A stretch of DNA of 64,000 nt from Paucibacter aquatile. GTDB lineage: Bacteria > Pseudomonadota > Gammaproteobacteria > Burkholderiales > Burkholderiaceae_C. The stretch lies in contig NZ_POSP01000003.1 of assembly GCF_002885975.1 (NCBI RefSeq), positions 496,001 through 560,000 of the forward strand, in the 5' to 3' direction. The translations under genes and the position numbers were made by a program. The notes under the pieces were generated by a model that did no database searches, was not told where the DNA came from, and worked only from the letters and a program-made list of their open reading frames with translations. Of the stretch, positions 61,068-64,000 are shown piece after piece; the first letter of the stretch is position 1; the number at the start of each line of letters is the position of its first letter.

Positions 61068-63077
61068 TCAAACGTCCACTTCGACGGAATCGCCGTGGAT
61101 TTCCATCAGCTCGCGGCGTGAGGAGGCCTCGCCCTTGCCCATCAGCTTGTTGATGGCCATCTCGGTCTCGCCCAGATCGAGCGCGCCATAGGTGACGGGG
61201 CTCAGTCGGCGGGTCTCGGGGTTGAGCGTGGTGTCCCAGAGCTGCTCGGCACTCATCTCGCCCAGGCCTTTGAAGCGGCTGATGCTCCAACTGCCTTCGC
61301 GGGCGCCTTCCTTGCGCAGCTTGTCCAGGGTGGCGCTGAGTTCGCCCTCATCCAAGGCATAGATCTTGGCGGCGGGCTTTTTACCGCGGGCCGGCGCGTC
61401 GACGCGGTAGAGCGGCGGGCGCGCCACAAAGATGTGGCCGGTCTCTATCAGCTTGGGGAAGTGGCGGAAGAACAGGGTCAGCAGCAACACCTGGATGTGC
61501 GAACCGTCCACGTCCGCATCGGACAGGATGCAGATCTTGCCGTAGCGCAGGCCGCTCAGATCCGGCGAGTCGTTCTTGCCATGCGGGTCCACGCCCAGGG
61601 CCACCGAGATGTCGTGGATCTCGTTGTTGGCGAACAGGCGGTCGCGCTCGACCTCCCAGGTGTTCAAGACCTTGCCGCGCAGCGGCAGCACGGCTTGGGT
61701 TTCCTTGTTGCGGCCCATCTTGGCGCTGCCGCCGGCCGAATCGCCCTCGACCAGGAAGACCTCGTTGTGCAGCAGATCGCGGCTTTCGCAATCGGTCAGC
61801 TTGCCCGGCAGCACGGCCACACCCGAGCCCTTGCGCTTCTCGACCTTTTGAGAAGCGCGCTGGCGGGTTTGGGCCTGCTTGATGACCAGCTCGGCCAGCT
61901 TCTTGCCGAACTCCACATGCTGGTTCAGCCACAGCTCCAGGCCCGGCTTCACATAGGTGGACACCAGGCGCAGCGCATCGCGGCTGTTCAGGCGCTCCTT
62001 GGTCTGGCCCTGGAACTGCGGGTCCAGCACCTTGGCCGAGAGCACGAAGGAGGCACGCGAGAACACATCGTCCGGCATCAGCTTGACGCCCTTGGGCAGC
62101 AGGCTGTGCAGCTCGATGAAGCTCTTGATGGCGCCGAACAGGCCGTCTTTCAAACCCGATTCATGCGTGCCGCCGGCCACCGTGGGGATCAGGTTGACAT
62201 AGCTCTCCCGCATGGTCTGGCCTTCTTCGGTGAAGGCCACGCACCAGGCAGCGCCCTCGCCTTCGGCGAAGTTCTCGGTCTCGCTGCGGCCGGCGTACTG
62301 CTCGCCTTCGAACAGCGGGATCAGCGGATCGGCCGTCAGGGTCTGCTGCAGGTAGTCGCGCAAGCCGCCCTTGTAGGACCAGGTCTGCACATCGCCGGTT
62401 TTCTCATTCGTCAGCGTGACGATGACGCCCGGCATCAGCACGGCCTTGCTGCGCAGCAGATGGACCAGCTCGTTCTTGGGCAGCTCGGCGCTTTCGAAAT
62501 ACTTCGCATCGGGCCAGACGCGCACCGTCGTGCCCTGCTTGCGGTCGCCGCGCTCGGCTTTGCGGGTCGTGACCGGCTCGACCACATCGCCATTCTCGAA
62601 GGCCAGGCTGGCCACTTCGCCGCCGCGCCAGACCGTCACCTCCAGGCGCTTGGCCAAGGCATTCGTGACGCTGACGCCGACGCCGTGCAGGCCGCCCGAG
62701 AAGCTGTAGGCGCCGCCCGAGCCCTTGTCGAACTTGCCGCCGGCATGCAGGCGGGTGAAGACGATCTCGACCACGGGCACGCCCTCTTCGGGGTGCAGGC
62801 CGAAGGGGATGCCGCGGCCGTCGTCGGCGATGGAGATGGAGCCGTCGCTGTGCTGGATCAGGTCGATGCGCTTGCCGAAACCGGCCAGGGCCTCGTCGGC
62901 CGCGTTGTCAATGACCTCCTGGATGGTGTGCAGGGGGTTGTCGGTCCGGGTGTACATGCCCGGGCGCTGCTTGACCGGCTCCAGGCCTTTGAGCACGCGG
63001 ATCGAGCCCTCGCCATAGCTGCCGGGCGTGGCGGAGGGGGAATTGGGGGTGGAGGAGGAGGAAGCTTTGGTGGCCAT
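61068..63077 (-). CDS. parE: DNA topoisomerase IV subunit B
   Basis: This 669-residue ATPase subunit has GHKL motifs EVIDNAADEALAG, ADDGRGIPFG and GGLHGVGVSVTNAL, TOPRIM motifs VEGDSAGGSAKMG and ILSDADVDGSHIQ, and the gyrB/parE tail with FKGLGEMSAEQLWDTT. The ATG at 63077 gives the family length; in-frame sequence to 63566 overlaps the divergent gene and is rejected. It heads a minus-strand run to parC and bla with three genes between the two topoisomerase subunits. Confidence 0.96.
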   Translation of the reverse strand: MATKASSSSTPNSPSATPGSYGEGSIRVLKGLEPVKQRPGMYTRTDNPLHTIQEVIDNAADEALAGFGKRIDLIQHSDGSISIADDGRGIPFGLHPEEGVPVVEIVFTRLHAGGKFDKGSGGAYSFSGGLHGVGVSVTNALAKRLEVTVWRGGEVASLAFENGDVVEPVTTRKAERGDRKQGTTVRVWPDAKYFESAELPKNELVHLLRSKAVLMPGVIVTLTNEKTGDVQTWSYKGGLRDYLQQTLTADPLIPLFEGEQYAGRSETENFAEGEGAAWCVAFTEEGQTMRESYVNLIPTVAGGTHESGLKDGLFGAIKSFIELHSLLPKGVKLMPDDVFSRASFVLSAKVLDPQFQGQTKERLNSRDALRLVSTYVKPGLELWLNQHVEFGKKLAELVIKQAQTRQRASQKVEKRKGSGVAVLPGKLTDCESRDLLHNEVFLVEGDSAGGSAKMGRNKETQAVLPLRGKVLNTWEVERDRLFANNEIHDISVALGVDPHGKNDSPDLSGLRYGKICILSDADVDGSHIQVLLLTLFFRHFPKLIETGHIFVARPPLYRVDAPARGKKPAAKIYALDEGELSATLDKLRKEGAREGSWSISRFKGLGEMSAEQLWDTTLNPETRRLSPVTYGALDLGETEMAINKLMGKGEASSRRELMEIHGDSVEVDV

Positions 63078-63164
63078 GGGGGCGGATTCTAGGGTTTGCC
63101 TGGGAGGCGCCCAGCAAAACGGGCTTGAGGTGTGCACTCTCAAACTCGCTACCATGCCCGGCCT

Positions 63165-64000
63165 ATGCCCGCATTTGCCCTCGCCTTGTTCTTCGCTTCT
63201 CCCCGCCCCCTGCCTCGCCCGGCCGGCGCCGGCGCGGCCGCCCTGGCTCTCGCACTCTTTGCCGCACCCAGCTCGGCCCAGCCGCCCATCGCCGACGAGC
63301 TGCGCCCCGGCGCCTCGGTGACCATGGAGCTGAAGAACGCCGAGTGGTTCGACGGCCAGGGCTTTCGCAGCGGCACCCTCTACGTCAAAGACGGCAAATT
63401 CACCAGCCAGAAGATCAAAAAAGCCCAACGGCGCATGAACCTCAAGGGTCAGTTCCTGATCCCGCCCCTGGCCGACGCCCACAACCACAACCTGCAAAAT
63501 GCCTGGGCCTGGGGCCGCTACGGCCAAGGCTATCTGCGCGACGGCGTGTTCTACGCCCTGATGCAATGCGCCGAGCCCAAGGGCGCCGGGGCCGTGCGCC
63601 CCTTGGCCGCCGCGGGCGCGCAGGCGGCCGGGCCCGAGCTGGTGTTTGTGACGGCCTGCATCACCTCGTCTGACGGGCAGCCCCTGGCCCAGCTGCTGGC
63701 CGAGGACCCGAATTCACCGGGCCCCAAACCCAAGCCCGAGGACCACATCGATAAAACCGTGCTGGTCATGGACAGCCTGGAACAGGTCGAAAAGAAATGG
63801 CCCCTGGTGCAGGCGCGCAAGAGTGAGGCCTTGAAGCTCATGCTGAGCCGCTCGGAGAGCCCCGAGCTCCACGCCGACCCCAAGCAGTTCGGCCGCCTGG
63901 GCCTGAAGCCCGAACTGCCGGCCGCCATCGCCAAAAAAGCCTTGCAAGACCGCCTGCTGGTGATCGCCCAGGCCGACACCGCCGCCGATTTCAATATCGC
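63165..64000 (+). CDS. Exported amidohydrolase-like protein (3' end outside window)
   Basis: The frame is open from the ATG at 63165 to the right edge (278 codons) with no stop. An N-terminal hydrophobic region ending SSAQPP suggests export. The segment GQFLIPPLADAHNHNLQNAW has the metal-binding His-x-His after strand one, as in amidohydrolase-superfamily enzymes, preceded by the usual small beta-sandwich (FRSGTLYVKDGKF). I do not recognise the subfamily. It is divergent from parE, with 87 bases between the starts. Confidence 0.78.
   Translation, partial: MPAFALALFFASPRPLPRPAGAGAAALALALFAAPSSAQPPIADELRPGASVTMELKNAEWFDGQGFRSGTLYVKDGKFTSQKIKKAQRRMNLKGQFLIPPLADAHNHNLQNAWAWGRYGQGYLRDGVFYALMQCAEPKGAGAVRPLAAAGAQAAGPELVFVTACITSSDGQPLAQLLAEDPNSPGPKPKPEDHIDKTVLVMDSLEQVEKKWPLVQARKSEALKLMLSRSESPELHADPKQFGRLGLKPELPAAIAKKALQDRLLVIAQADTAADFNI

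Noticed and set aside
63078..63566. An N-terminal extension of parE.
   Set aside because: It would run through the divergent promoter region into the amidohydrolase-like gene and exceeds the usual ParE length.

Overview
The window is high-GC chromosomal DNA from a betaproteobacterium, most likely order Burkholderiales and near the Roseateles/Pelomonas/Paucibacter group. This placement is inferred from gene order (sdhCDA beside a GntR regulator and a divergent mdh plus CitE-like lyase; ftsK-lolA-rarA next to trxB; rpmB-rpmG) and protein style, not from a search. I see no rRNA, tRNA, IS element, phage gene or CRISPR array. Almost all of it reads as densely packed core and lineage-specific chromosome.

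Regions: 1-6450 holds TCA-cycle genes: sdhC-sdhD-sdhA (minus strand, sdhA cut by the window edge), a GntR/HutC-type regulator with a perfect palindrome in its upstream region, then divergent mdh, a CitE-like lyase and a secreted protein. 6571-10192 is a livHMGF branched-chain amino acid ABC transporter. 10409-16862 is rarA, lolA, ftsK and a Crp/Fnr regulator, divergent from trxB. 17175-17605 is rpmB-rpmG with a long leader. 17722-25797 mixes a DUF3016 protein, a fatty-acid desaturase, an RNA methyltransferase, DUF1653 and DUF1345 proteins, purN, trpS, a DUF3717/DUF1289 protein and a MATE exporter. 25763-28565 is a Spy/CpxP-like protein, response regulator and histidine kinase unit. 28719-30383 is ettA. 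30842-44068 runs entirely on the plus strand: rhlE; a four-gene overlapping unit (NAD(P)-binding protein, beta-CASP nuclease, DUF4010 membrane protein, mnmC); two tandem soluble histidine kinases; and a chemotaxis receptor.

44167-50781 holds rpiA, a small membrane-protein gene behind two adjacent LexA boxes, a carotenoid oxygenase with a DUF2141 partner, DAHP synthase, pyrD and a CYTH protein. 50967-55449 encodes two large secreted HExxH proteins with shared Ig-like and C-terminal modules. 55481-63077 is a probable six-gene minus-strand unit parE / HDAC-like deacetylase / GNAT acetyltransferase / lytic transglycosylase / parC / class A beta-lactamase. The window ends in a partial amidohydrolase-like gene.

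The strongest leads for undescribed biology are: (1) a 126-residue single-pass membrane protein behind two perfect, abutting CTGT-N8-ACAG sites, a candidate SOS-induced effector; and (2) a translationally coupled pair of cytoplasmic kinases whose sensor halves have diverged while their output modules are almost identical, including 618 identical bases, which suggests gene conversion. Further leads are a coupled acetyltransferase/deacetylase pair inside the topoisomerase IV unit, a beta-lactamase coupled to parC, and an HExxH lipoprotein I cannot place in a family.
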